This document shows, piece by piece, positions 8,872-17,095 of a DNA stretch of 64,000 nucleotides. Made by a program: the position numbers and the translations under genes. The notes below the pieces were generated by a model. The model searched no databases, was not told the DNA's origin, and saw nothing but the letters and a program-made list of their open reading frames with translations. Origin of the DNA: Aureibacillus halotolerans (GTDB lineage: Bacteria > Bacillota > Bacilli > Bacillales > DSM-28697); NCBI RefSeq assembly GCF_004363045.1, contig NZ_SNYJ01000001.1, forward strand, positions 99,492 to 163,491, in the 5' to 3' direction. Position 1 is the first letter of the stretch. Every line of letters starts with the position of its first letter.

Positions 8872-9627
8872 TTAAAAAGCCAATTCAAGCAAAATAGGGC
8901 AATGGTCACTCCCTACTGTTTCTGGATGAATGGCTGCCGTTTGAATGTTTGTAGCCAGCTGAGCTGAGACAAGCCAATAATCAATACGCCAGCCAATATT
9001 CCGTGCACGTACATTAGCCATATAAGACCACCATGTATAATGCCCATCTTCATCCCCGTTCATATAACGGAAGCTATCGACGAAACCAGCTTCCAGCAGA
9101 GCCGTCATTTTTTCACGCTCTTCGTCAGTAAACCCTGAGTTCCCTCGATTTGCCCGATCATTTTTCAAATCAATGGGACGATGAGCAACATTTAAATCGC
9201 CACAAAGAAGCACTGGTTTTTGTAGCTCGAGGTTGCAAAGATACGTTCTTGCAGCATCCTCCCACGCCAATCGGTAAGACAATCTAGACAAATCACGTTT
9301 GGCGTTAGGCGTGTACATCGTAACGATATAAAACTGAGGATATTCGAGTGTAATTACTCGGCCTTCATCATCCGGAAACTGTTCTCCTAAGCCTCGTTGA
9401 ACAGACATAGGTTCCTCTTTCACAAACACGGCTGTTCCTGAATAGCCCTTCCTCGTTGCATCATTCCAATATTGCTTATAGCCTGGCAGCTCCAATTCCA
9501 GCTGCCCTTCCTGCATCTTTGTTTCCTGAACGCAAAATACATCTGCATCCATAGCTGCAAAATAGTCCAGAAAGCCTTTTTTTACGCAAGCTCTTAATCC
9601 ATTCACATTCCAAGAAATCATCTTCAT
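8872..9627 (-). CDS. exoA: Exodeoxyribonuclease III (AP endonuclease)
   Basis: A 251-residue ExoIII/Ape1-type enzyme that cuts DNA 5' of abasic sites in base-excision repair. Motifs visible are MKMISWNVNGLRA (catalytic Asn), CVQETKMQ (metal-binding Glu), MYTPNA, LLCGDLNVAH (Asp and Asn) and TVGSDHCPI at the C-terminus with the catalytic Asp-His. The ATG at 9627 has AGAGG about 9 nt upstream and gives the usual length, so the 25-residue extension to 9702 is rejected. A small membrane protein gene ends 28 bases upstream on the same strand. Confidence 0.92.
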   Translation of the reverse strand: MKMISWNVNGLRACVKKGFLDYFAAMDADVFCVQETKMQEGQLELELPGYKQYWNDATRKGYSGTAVFVKEEPMSVQRGLGEQFPDDEGRVITLEYPQFYIVTMYTPNAKRDLSRLSYRLAWEDAARTYLCNLELQKPVLLCGDLNVAHRPIDLKNDRANRGNSGFTDEEREKMTALLEAGFVDSFRYMNGDEDGHYTWWSYMANVRARNIGWRIDYWLVSAQLATNIQTAAIHPETVGSDHCPILLELAF

Positions 9628-9655
9628 ACGAACAACCTCTACCTTATGTATTTCT

Positions 9656-9955
9656 CTAGTTTTCTGTTTCCGAGCGCATAGGCTCTTCTTGGCGAAACAC
9701 ACGCCAGCTTGTTTTTAAACTGGCGTAGACGCCAACTGCAGCATTGCCATAAAAAAATCCCATAAAAAGACCAGCTGCCACATCATGGGGATGACTATAA
9801 ATGAGCGATACAAGAACACCTAGAACTGTTGCGATGGTTGGGACAAATACCCTTGGGATGAAAATGACCACCTTTAACAGCTGCGTTACGACCAAAACGA
9901 GCGGCACGGCGATCAATGCATCCCAAATGTTGGTTTGGATAAAAGGCAATTCCAT
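9656..9955 (-). CDS. Small holin-like membrane protein
   Basis: A 99-residue protein with about three hydrophobic segments (roughly residues 12-32, 37-53 and 60-78) and a charged C-terminus ending RQEEPMRSETEN. A GGGAGG ribosome site precedes ATG at 9955. The arrangement recalls phage-holin-like membrane proteins of Bacilli, but I see no specific motif and no lysis partner. It may be cotranscribed with exoA, whose start lies 28 bases downstream. Confidence 0.6.
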   Translation of the reverse strand: MELPFIQTNIWDALIAVPLVLVVTQLLKVVIFIPRVFVPTIATVLGVLVSLIYSHPHDVAAGLFMGFFYGNAAVGVYASLKTSWRVFRQEEPMRSETEN

Positions 9956-10028
9956 TCGCTAGAAACCTCCCAGCAGTTTTCGCCTACCTTTCCCAAATCC
10001 AACCTTTGTCATTCATTCTATAGGAAAG

Positions 10029-10136
10029 CTATTCTTTTTTGCCTTCACGCTTCGCTTTACGATAGTCGTTAATGATGAAAATGATCGTCACAATTAAAAA
10101 AAGTCCCAGTACTGTAAAAACGACTACATCAGCCAT
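10029..10136 (-). CDS. 35-residue single-span membrane peptide
   Basis: The peptide starts MADVVVFTVLGLFLIVTII and ends in a strongly basic tail (NDYRKAKREGKKE): one transmembrane helix followed by a cytoplasmic charged segment. A GGGTGAT ribosome site lies just before the ATG. It is too short for most gene callers. It lies upstream of the holin-like gene on the same strand. The function is unknown; the shape suits a small membrane regulator. Confidence 0.55.
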   Translation of the reverse strand: MADVVVFTVLGLFLIVTIIFIINDYRKAKREGKKE

Positions 10137-10259
10137 TTAAATCACCCTTCACACACGTTTTATTCCCTACATTGTAACAAACCGGTCAAGCGATCCTACA
10201 TCTTACGGATGCTTAAAGACCGTGAGAGCTTATGCAAAAGGAATCGCCTTCACTATACG

Positions 10260-10715
10260 TCAGACGGCTGGTTCGTTTCGGGCACCAATAAAGTTCACAA
10301 TCTGGAGCACACCCCAATACGCAATCCCACCAGATGTTCCTAAAATCCCACCGAGTAGCGCGGCCTGTGGATGGAAAACTATTATGACACTGGAAATGAC
10401 ACCAACGACGATCCCCCCGATGGCATATGTCAGAAACCCTATAAAAATACGCTTCACATTTTTCCATTGACTGTTCCGCTTTTGGAGCCAAGAGTCCACA
10501 ATGATGGAACCAGGCACACCTAACAGTAAGAAGATTGGTAGTGCATAGAACATAGCCATAATGAACATTGATCCAAAAGTGATCTCATTTAGCATTTCCT
10601 CTGTGGGTAATTCAATACTTTCAAACACAGATAGAAATACGCCAGCGATCCATAATGAAAATATTGTACCTGCGATAACACCAACAAGAATGCGTTTCCA
10701 AATCGGTCTTTTCAT
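10260..10715 (-). CDS. Hypothetical four-helix membrane protein
   Basis: A 151-residue protein with about four transmembrane segments (near residues 9-30, 48-70, 85-112 and 118-140) separated by a basic loop QKRNSQWKNVKR. GAGGGGGGAAGGGG precedes the ATG at good spacing. No characterised family is recognised. It is transcribed alone, divergent from the LOG-family gene. Confidence 0.6.
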   Translation of the reverse strand: MKRPIWKRILVGVIAGTIFSLWIAGVFLSVFESIELPTEEMLNEITFGSMFIMAMFYALPIFLLLGVPGSIIVDSWLQKRNSQWKNVKRIFIGFLTYAIGGIVVGVISSVIIVFHPQAALLGGILGTSGGIAYWGVLQIVNFIGARNEPAV

Positions 10716-10880
10716 ACCCCTTCCCCCCTCTTAACCATCTCTCTTTATTGTATCAAATCTTACGAAGCATGTCAGAAGCTTTGCCGTAGTGCTCATCAAA
10801 TTTTTCCCGTTATTTACTCTTGCTGTATCGTTCTTTATACTTAGGAAGGAATTGATTATGACAGGCTGGAGGAGATGTCG

Positions 10881-11465
10881 ATGAAAGCAATTGCCGTTTT
10901 TTGTGGGTCAAGGCTTGGTGCGAAAGACGCTTATAAACAAGGGGCCGTCGCGCTTGGAAAAGCGCTTGCAAGAGAAAACATCACGCTCGTGTATGGAGGA
11001 GCGAGTGTGGGATTAATGGGAACCGTAGCGGATGAAGTTTTGCAAGCTGGAGGAAAAGTGATCGGTGTGATGCCCCGTTTTCTTGATGAGCGAGAAATTT
11101 CCCATCCATCATTAACTGAATTGATTGTCGTCGACTCCATGCACGAGCGAAAGGCAAAGATGGCTGAACTTTCCGATGGGTTTATTGCCTTGCCAGGAGG
11201 TCCAGGAACGCTTGAAGAGATTTTCGAAGTGTTCACATGGGCTCAGCTTGGTTTACATCAAAAGCCATGTGGATTTTTAAACATTCATCAGTATTACGAT
11301 CAAATGGAAAAGCTGTTCGATCATATGACGAAAGAGGCCTTTCTTTCGGATACCTATCGTTCAATCGCGCTTTTTGAAGATCAGCCCGAAACGCTAATCG
11401 AGCGTTTTAAACAGTACACTCCACCAGAAGTCAAAACGTACATTACATCGGAAGACCAAACATAA
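10881..11465 (+). CDS. yvdD: LOG-family nucleoside 5'-monophosphate phosphoribohydrolase (YvdD-like)
   Basis: About 194 residues. The family (TIGR00730, Lonely Guy) hydrolyses nucleoside or cytokinin-riboside monophosphates to the base plus ribose 5-phosphate. The diagnostic ALPGGPGTLEEIFE motif is at about 102-115, with MHERKAKM near 90 supplying conserved Arg/Lys. The N-terminus has the Rossmann-like VFCGSRLG and VYGGASVGLMG. ATG at 10881 is chosen because GGAGGAG ends 6 nt before it; the ATG at 10875 abuts the ribosome site. It is followed by a family-A repeat and a hairpin. Confidence 0.85.
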   Translation: MKAIAVFCGSRLGAKDAYKQGAVALGKALARENITLVYGGASVGLMGTVADEVLQAGGKVIGVMPRFLDEREISHPSLTELIVVDSMHERKAKMAELSDGFIALPGGPGTLEEIFEVFTWAQLGLHQKPCGFLNIHQYYDQMEKLFDHMTKEAFLSDTYRSIALFEDQPETLIERFKQYTPPEVKTYITSEDQT

Positions 11466-11477
11466 TTAATTCAAGCC

Positions 11478-11624
11478 TATGGTGTGCCTGAGAACTCAGA
11501 AAGGAGCAGATGTTGCCGAATTTTCGTTCCAAGCAAGGCGCTTTTTCGCAGGCGTACCGGGAACGCAGATGGGGACGAAAAGGTGGTGATAGCTGCCTCT
11601 GAGCGAGTTTTAAGACACGTCCTA
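11478..11624 (+). repeat. MITE-like repeat, family A, copy 2
   Basis: A 147-bp copy of the 733-897 element in the opposite orientation. It shares a long internal block around GTTGCCGAATTTTCGTTCCA and CTTTTTCGCAGGCGTACCGG, and lacks about 18 nt present in copy 1. Its ends are TATGGTGTGCCT and AGACACGTCCTA. It lies directly after the LOG-family gene. Confidence 0.65.
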
Positions 11625-11625
11625 A

Positions 11626-11656
11626 AAGCGTACCAGTCAACATGGTACGCTTCTTT
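11626..11656. terminator. Hairpin terminator between convergent genes
   Basis: AAGCGTACCA and TGGTACGCTT form a 10-bp perfect stem with a short loop and T-rich flank. It serves the LOG-family gene and possibly the convergent GntR gene. Confidence 0.7.
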
Positions 11657-11684
11657 TGTATGAAAGGCAGTCGACAACTTTCTA

Positions 11685-12395
11685 TTATTCAATCGTTTCT
11701 ATTTTTTCTTCACTAACAGCCAAAATGGAGCTACGCACGGACTCAATAATTTGATGAAATGCCGAAACAGCCTTCTCTTGATCACTTGCTCGTATTGCAT
11801 CAAGCAAGGTTTCATGATAAGGATAACTGCTATCAAAAATATCTGACTTGCCAAAGGGTTCGTCCCAGAATTTATCAAACTGTACTGCCATGGAATCGAT
11901 CATACTCTCAAGCAAACTATTGTCTGCGATATGGTAAATCAGGTGATGAAACTTGGCATCTGCTTGATTTGCTTCGTCTCTTCTATTTTCTCGAATGCTT
12001 TGTCGATAAACCGTTAAGCAAGCAGACAGCTCAGCCACTTGTTGATCCGTTGCTTTCATGGTAGCCAGTTGAACTGCCTTGCCTTCGAGCGCCTCTCGAA
12101 CATCCAACGCATCTAACAAAAAGCTCGTCTCGTTCTCTATTTGAAACCGTGTTTGTATAAGAAATGGTGCTACCTTTTGGACAAAAGTGCCTTTACCGTT
12201 TTCAATGAATACAACCTCTCTTGCTTCAAGAATTTGCAAAGCTTCCCTTAAAGTCGATCGACCGACCTCGAATGTTCGAGCCATCGTATCAATAGATGGA
12301 AGCTTTTCGCCTGCTGAAAGATTGTTGCTCCGAATATATTGAACGAGCTCTTCAGCCACCATCTCCGGCAACCGTTGCTTTTTTACTGCTTTCAC
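11685..12395 (-). CDS. GntR family transcriptional regulator, FCD (FadR-type) ligand domain
   Basis: About 236 residues. Residues ~10-75 are a winged helix with the GntR signature GEKLPSIDTMARTFEVGRST and LREALQILEAREVV. The rest is an all-helical FCD domain that usually binds a carboxylic acid, with candidate metal-binding His at AKFHHLIYHIADN and at YPYHETLLDAI. GTG at 12395 follows AAAGGAGC by 8 nt, so the TTG at 12425 is rejected. It is divergent from the PLP lyase/NhaC unit, and an inverted repeat lies between them, so it is the likely regulator of that unit. The effector is unknown, perhaps an amino acid or 2-oxo acid. Confidence 0.85.
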   Translation of the reverse strand: MKAVKKQRLPEMVAEELVQYIRSNNLSAGEKLPSIDTMARTFEVGRSTLREALQILEAREVVFIENGKGTFVQKVAPFLIQTRFQIENETSFLLDALDVREALEGKAVQLATMKATDQQVAELSACLTVYRQSIRENRRDEANQADAKFHHLIYHIADNSLLESMIDSMAVQFDKFWDEPFGKSDIFDSSYPYHETLLDAIRASDQEKAVSAFHQIIESVRSSILAVSEEKIETIE

Positions 12396-12475
12396 ACCAA
12401 CCGCTCCTTTTTGTTCATTAGTCAAAGTATAACAGAAGCATCATGGAATTCATTGTAAACATTTTCACACTCAAC

Positions 12476-12502
12476 CTATCATACAGCATGACAGTGTGAT
12501 AG
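12476..12502. promoter_or_regulatory. Inverted-repeat operator candidate for the GntR regulator
   Basis: CTATCATAC and GTGTGATAG form a 9-bp inverted repeat (one mismatch) with a 9-nt centre. It lies between the divergent regulator and lyase genes and overlaps TAGAAT at 12500-12505, a plausible -10 box for the lyase operon. Confidence 0.6.
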
Positions 12503-12542
12503 AATAAACGCATTCATTTATTTCACACTGGAGGGATTTCAA

Positions 12543-13712
12543 ATGGAAGATTCGGATTCAATGATCTGTATGCAAACCATTGATGAGAACGGTCAATACC
12601 ATGGCGCAGTTGCCACCCCAATTTTTCAAACAAGCTTGTTTGCCCAGCCTGATTTTGAAACGTTTACAAAAGTACACCAAAAGGAAAGGGAGAATTTTGT
12701 TTACAGCAGAGGTGTAAATCCTACCGTGCGAGCACTCGAAATAAAACTTGCCACACTTGAGCGTGCGGAGGAATGCAAATGTTTTGCTTCTGGAATGGGT
12801 GCTATCTCTGCCACAATGCTAACCTTACTTCAACAAGGGGATCATGTCCTTTTCCTCAATACAATTTATGGTCCAACGCGGCAACTACTTGATTTTCTTC
12901 ATCGATATGGGGTTTCATACGACCATAGCAATCCAGTTAAATCGGATATCGAGCGGGACATTAAACCAAACACTAAAGTCATATATCTCGAGAGTCCAAG
13001 TACCAATTTAATGGATGTTGCTGATTTGAAAGCGATTTCTACTCTTGCTAAACAACACAACATAGTAACGGTAATTGACAACACTTGGTCTACACCGCTT
13101 TTCCAAAAACCACTAGAATTTGGGATAGACCTGGTGTTGCATTCTTTAACAAAATACATTGGTGGACATAGCGATCTTATTGGTGGTGCTGTAGCTGGAA
13201 ATAGAAAAACTATAGACCGAATTTTTGAAGAGGGCTTTTTGCTGACAGGGTCCGTATTAAGTCCTAATGATGCATTTCTCGTCCTTCGCGGATTAAGCAC
13301 ATTGCCCGTACGAATGAAACAACATTGGGAGAATGCTAAAGATGTAATAGCATACCTGCTTCATCAACCTGAAGTCGAACATATTTTTCATCCAAGTCAA
13401 GCTACAGGAGAAACAAAGAAAATCGTTCAGAATCAGATGAAGGGATTCTCAGGTCTGCTCAGCTTCTCAATAAGGGACGCTTCATTTGAAGATGTTCGAA
13501 CATTCATTAACGCATTTACTTTATTCAAAATTGGGGTAAGTTGGGGTGGTTATGAAAGCTTGGTGATTGCTCCCATTCGAGAAAACAATGCTGAAAAACT
13601 ACGATCTGAAAACATTCCACCTGGGCTGATTCGACTTTCCATTGGTCTTGAAGGAAGTGCTTTGCAAATTAATGACTTGAATAAAGGATTCAATGCACTC
13701 CGAAACCGATAA
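12543..13712 (+). CDS. Cys/Met-metabolism PLP-dependent lyase (methionine gamma-lyase / cystathionine lyase family)
   Basis: A 389-residue fold-type I PLP enzyme. SLTKYIGGHSDLIGG near 201 contains the Schiff-base lysine; VYSRGVNPTVRALE near 56 and SGMGAISATMLTL near 85 are the family phosphate and cofactor regions; NTIYGPT near 106 carries the ring-stacking Tyr; VIDNTWSTPLFQKPLEFG near 178 contains the PLP-binding Asp. Such enzymes cleave C-S bonds in methionine, homocysteine or cystathionine, or join sulfhydryls to O-acylhomoserine; which one is not decided by sequence alone. ACTGGAGGG precedes the ATG. The NhaC antiporter follows 23 nt downstream, probably in one operon under the divergent GntR regulator. 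Confidence 0.8.
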   Translation: MEDSDSMICMQTIDENGQYHGAVATPIFQTSLFAQPDFETFTKVHQKERENFVYSRGVNPTVRALEIKLATLERAEECKCFASGMGAISATMLTLLQQGDHVLFLNTIYGPTRQLLDFLHRYGVSYDHSNPVKSDIERDIKPNTKVIYLESPSTNLMDVADLKAISTLAKQHNIVTVIDNTWSTPLFQKPLEFGIDLVLHSLTKYIGGHSDLIGGAVAGNRKTIDRIFEEGFLLTGSVLSPNDAFLVLRGLSTLPVRMKQHWENAKDVIAYLLHQPEVEHIFHPSQATGETKKIVQNQMKGFSGLLSFSIRDASFEDVRTFINAFTLFKIGVSWGGYESLVIAPIRENNAEKLRSENIPPGLIRLSIGLEGSALQINDLNKGFNALRNR

Positions 13713-13735
13713 CCTACCATTGAGGAGAGATTCTT

Positions 13736-15223
13736 ATGACAGACCGAACTACTAAAAGACCAAGTGTAACTCTTGCCGCAATATTGTTAGTTCTAAGTAT
13801 GCTTATATTAATTATTGGAATTGGAGTGCTAAAATACCCTGGACAGCTTATGCTTATTATGGCTGGCGCATTACTTACGATCTCAGCTGTATTCCATGGA
13901 AGTACATTTGACGAAGTCATCTCGACCATGTCTACAAAAATCAAGAAGGCTTTGCCAGCGATCCTTATCCTCCTAAGCATCGGTTTGCTTATTGGAAGTT
14001 GGATAAGTGCAGGAACCATTCCTTTTCTCGTGTATTATGGCTTAACTTTTATTGATCCACAATTCATTTTTATAATGGCTTTTGTTATTACAGCAATTGT
14101 TTCAACTTGCACTGGCACGTCTTGGGGCTCAGCTGGTACAGTAGGGGTCGCTTTAATGAGCGTTGCTGCAACACTTGACGTATCCCTTGCCATTACTGCT
14201 GGTGCTGTTATTTCCGGCGCATATTTCGGTGACAAATTGTCCCCTCTTTCGGATACGACGATTATGAGTGCGTTGTCCGTTGAAGTGTCTGTGTATGACC
14301 ATATTCGTCACATGCTCTACACGAATATCCCTTCAGCTGTCATTGCTGCTATAGTCTTCACAACACTGGGCATAAATTCAAATAACTCAAATGTCTCAGT
14401 TGAAGAAGTCACATCAATGTTGAACACCTTATCTGACCTATTTCATCTTAACCTAGTCGTTTTACTGCCGGCAATTGTTGTTATTGTTGGCTCTCTAATG
14501 AAGAAAAATCCTTTATTGGTAATAATCAGTTCTTCATTCACTGCGATGCTACTTGCAATATTTCTACAAGGGGCACCGTTAGGGATCGTGTTTAGCACAT
14601 TGGCTGATGGATTCTCAGTCAAAAGCCTAGAGAGCTATATTCCTGGGCTGGATTCATCTACGTTACCTGAAAGTGTCGTTTCTTTAATGGAACGTGGTGG
14701 ATTGGCTTCGATGTACGCTCCAACATTTATTGTATTTTGTGCGTTCTTTTTTGCGTCTGCTCTTGAACAATCACAAGTGTTGGTTGTTTTTCTAGAAAAG
14801 GTAACGAGCTATCTTAAATCAACTGGAAGTGTCATTTTCACTTCACTTGTAACAGGCTTTAGCATTGTTGTTTGCACATCAAATTCATATGTAACTTTTT
14901 TCTTAATGAAAGATTTATTTGGCGAATTATATAAGAAGCAACGCCTCCACAGAATGAACTTGTCTCGAAGTATGGAGGATTCAATTACCGTAACAGAGGC
15001 ACTTATGCCGTGGACTGTGTCGGGTGTATTTATGGCGACAACACTTGGCGTAGAAAACTTTGAGTTTTTGCCATTTGCCATCTTTAACTTAGGCGGCTTC
15101 GTCTTCTCAGCACTGTACGCCTTTTTATCTCCAGTGACAAAAGGGTTTGGTATTCGCAAATTATCAGAAACGGATTCTGAGCCAACACCAACCTCACAAG
15201 GAACGGACGTAACGCCTAAATAA
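13736..15223 (+). CDS. NhaC-family Na+/H+ (or amino-acid-linked) antiporter
   Basis: A 495-residue protein with about 11-12 membrane segments and the NhaC-type core around CTGTSWGSAGTVGVALM near 122, SGAYFGDKLSPLSDTT near 160 and a late ALMPWTVSGVF region. The family exchanges Na+ for H+, or malate/lactate in the MleN branch. Linkage to a PLP lyase and a GntR regulator suggests that it may export or exchange a product of amino-acid breakdown rather than serve general pH homeostasis; this is inference. GAGGAGAG precedes ATG at 13736. A hairpin terminator follows. Confidence 0.8.
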   Translation: MTDRTTKRPSVTLAAILLVLSMLILIIGIGVLKYPGQLMLIMAGALLTISAVFHGSTFDEVISTMSTKIKKALPAILILLSIGLLIGSWISAGTIPFLVYYGLTFIDPQFIFIMAFVITAIVSTCTGTSWGSAGTVGVALMSVAATLDVSLAITAGAVISGAYFGDKLSPLSDTTIMSALSVEVSVYDHIRHMLYTNIPSAVIAAIVFTTLGINSNNSNVSVEEVTSMLNTLSDLFHLNLVVLLPAIVVIVGSLMKKNPLLVIISSSFTAMLLAIFLQGAPLGIVFSTLADGFSVKSLESYIPGLDSSTLPESVVSLMERGGLASMYAPTFIVFCAFFFASALEQSQVLVVFLEKVTSYLKSTGSVIFTSLVTGFSIVVCTSNSYVTFFLMKDLFGELYKKQRLHRMNLSRSMEDSITVTEALMPWTVSGVFMATTLGVENFEFLPFAIFNLGGFVFSALYAFLSPVTKGFGIRKLSETDSEPTPTSQGTDVTPK

Positions 15224-15231
15224 TAAGAAGC

Positions 15232-15279
15232 AAAGCTGTACCGTATGCCTATCATCTAAGCGTACAGTACAGCTTTTTT
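15232..15279 (+). terminator. Terminator of the lyase-NhaC operon
   Basis: AAAGCTGTAC and GTACAGCTTTTTT form a 10-bp stem with a long loop, ending in a T-run. It lies between the convergent NhaC and binding-protein genes. Confidence 0.75.
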
Positions 15280-15294
15280 CTGTTTTAGTAGAAC

Positions 15295-16899
15295 TTAAGA
15301 CGACTGATAGCGCTCGTATTGATCTTTTCTAATTTCAATTAACTTCTCATACCCCATTTGCTTCAGAGTATTGACGTAATTTTCCCATTCCGCTTCAACA
15401 TCAAGCTCACCAGTGATAAATTTCGACCGCATTTCTTCCATATACGTATTGATGTCGGTGTTGATTGCATCTAACTCATCACTTTCTTCAGCGGTTGGCG
15501 TAAATGTTGAAATAATGGTCTCAGGCAAATACGCTTCAGCCTCTGCCGGGTCTGCATTCACCGATTTCGCTAATTCATTGCCCATGGCAGCTGTTCTCCA
15601 CGTATCTGGAGGCTCAAGGTAAGGCCAATACCCTCCATAAACGTTATCAACAAATTGGAATGCTCCAATTTGAGCTCCCTCTTCATGATTCAAAATCTCG
15701 TCGGAGTATCGTGGCAAACCATCAACCATTGTATACGTGTAGCCCTCTTCACCAAATGCAGCGAATTTACTTCCTTCTTCACTGTAAAAGAAATCGACCC
15801 ATTTAATGGATTCTTCTGGGTATGGATTTTTTGAAGTGACTGTAAAGGACGATGTCCCGCGAACTACAGGATCTACCCAACTCATCACTTGGTCGCCGTA
15901 AGGACCTTCCAACGCATGGATGCCAACGTAATTTTCTTCGGTTTTAACGCCTGAATAATCAGGGTTTGCCCATGAGAAGGCGCCGATCTGATCAGCAGCT
16001 ACTTGATTGACCCACTGCCCATATTCCAAACCGCTAAACGATGTTTTTCCTACTAAGCCCTCTTTATACATCTCCTGCAATAGCATAAATACTTCTTTAT
16101 AGCGCTCATCCGTTAAGAGCGGTTGAACTTCATTATTCTCATCTAAATAGATATACTGACCAATCGCTGGTGAACCGCCATTGCCTAATCCATAGCTTCC
16201 TAACAGCTGATGCATCAACGACCAGCTAAGCGTACCAGACGGCATCGACCAACCTTGTTCATCATTTGGATCTCCATTCCCATTGGCATCCTCATCTCGA
16301 AATGCTCTCAGCACATTCACGAATTCCTCAACAGTTTCTGGCTGCTCCAGTCCTAAATTGTCAAGCCACTTTTGATTGACATAAAGGCGGATGGAGCGAA
16401 AAACATACGAGTTGTCGATGTAAGGCAATGAATAGATATGACCATCTGATTGCGTAATCGCTTTTCTAATTTCAGGATTCTCGTCGAGCAGCTTTTGAAT
16501 GTTCGGCGCATGCTCTTCAATTAAATCTTCAAGTGGAATAAACAACCCTTGTTTTCCGTATTTCAATAACTCATCGTTCGAAAAACCAATTTGATAGAAA
16601 GCATCTGGCAAATCCTTAGAAGCCATCATGATGTTTTTGCGCTCATCTAAGCTACTGCTGTTAATTTCTTCCCAATTAATATCGACTCCCGTTTTCTTTT
16701 GCAGCTCCTGAAACATCCAAAGTTCCTCTGAAGGTGGCCTATGCTCAACCATACTTGGTCGGGCAAGCTCAAGTACGATATCTCCTGACTCATTGGTCGT
16801 TGCTTCACGCGGTCCTGCTCCTCCACTGTTGGCACAGCCTGAGATCGCTAGTAGGATTGCAGCCCCAAGTAAACCAACAGCTTTTTGATGTATTTTCAT
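15295..16899 (-). CDS. Extracellular solute-binding lipoprotein, LplA-like, paralogue 2 of cluster 1
   Basis: A 534-residue large sugar-binding protein of the LplA/AlgQ type. Lipobox AISGC anchors Cys22. DEDANGNGDPNDEQGW near 200 has the DxNxNxD loop that binds Ca2+ in related oligosaccharide-binding proteins. It is very similar over its whole length to the proteins at 17096-18700 and 22103-23707, so it arose by duplication. GGGGGAAAAA precedes the ATG. It is the last gene of cluster 1, 196 bases after its paralogue, with a remnant of a permease 3' end in the gap. Ligands are probably plant or microbial oligosaccharides. Confidence 0.85.
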   Translation of the reverse strand: MKIHQKAVGLLGAAILLAISGCANSGGAGPREATTNESGDIVLELARPSMVEHRPPSEELWMFQELQKKTGVDINWEEINSSSLDERKNIMMASKDLPDAFYQIGFSNDELLKYGKQGLFIPLEDLIEEHAPNIQKLLDENPEIRKAITQSDGHIYSLPYIDNSYVFRSIRLYVNQKWLDNLGLEQPETVEEFVNVLRAFRDEDANGNGDPNDEQGWSMPSGTLSWSLMHQLLGSYGLGNGGSPAIGQYIYLDENNEVQPLLTDERYKEVFMLLQEMYKEGLVGKTSFSGLEYGQWVNQVAADQIGAFSWANPDYSGVKTEENYVGIHALEGPYGDQVMSWVDPVVRGTSSFTVTSKNPYPEESIKWVDFFYSEEGSKFAAFGEEGYTYTMVDGLPRYSDEILNHEEGAQIGAFQFVDNVYGGYWPYLEPPDTWRTAAMGNELAKSVNADPAEAEAYLPETIISTFTPTAEESDELDAINTDINTYMEEMRSKFITGELDVEAEWENYVNTLKQMGYEKLIEIRKDQYERYQSS

Positions 16900-16920
16900 A
16901 AATTTTTCCCCCTTTTGTGG

Positions 16921-16980
16921 TTACCCTTTAATAAATCCTTCTGAAATAAATGATTTTAAAACTTTGACAAAATTGAATAA
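16921..16980 (-). pseudogene. Remnant of an LplC-type permease 3' end
   Basis: Read leftwards the bases give a short tail ending SFISEGFIKG then TAA, 21 nt before the binding-protein ATG. Intact LplC genes of this window end EKGILVGSIKG then TAA 18-20 nt before their binding-protein starts. The shared stop position, IKG ending and the GGGTAACCACA flank indicate that the second binding-protein gene was duplicated together with the end of the upstream permease. Confidence 0.5.
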
Positions 16981-17095
16981 TATATAAGCCCCTTGAAATT
17001 GTTACATTGGCCGACGACCTAGGAGAGCAACAAGAAAGCAGTTCTAGTCGGGTACAGCTCTTCCTATCACTTCGATTTACGCGATTCCGCATAAT

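Noticed and set aside
13736..15223. Assigning the NhaC protein to general pH homeostasis
   Set aside because: Family membership alone does not decide this, and its operon partners suggest a metabolic role.
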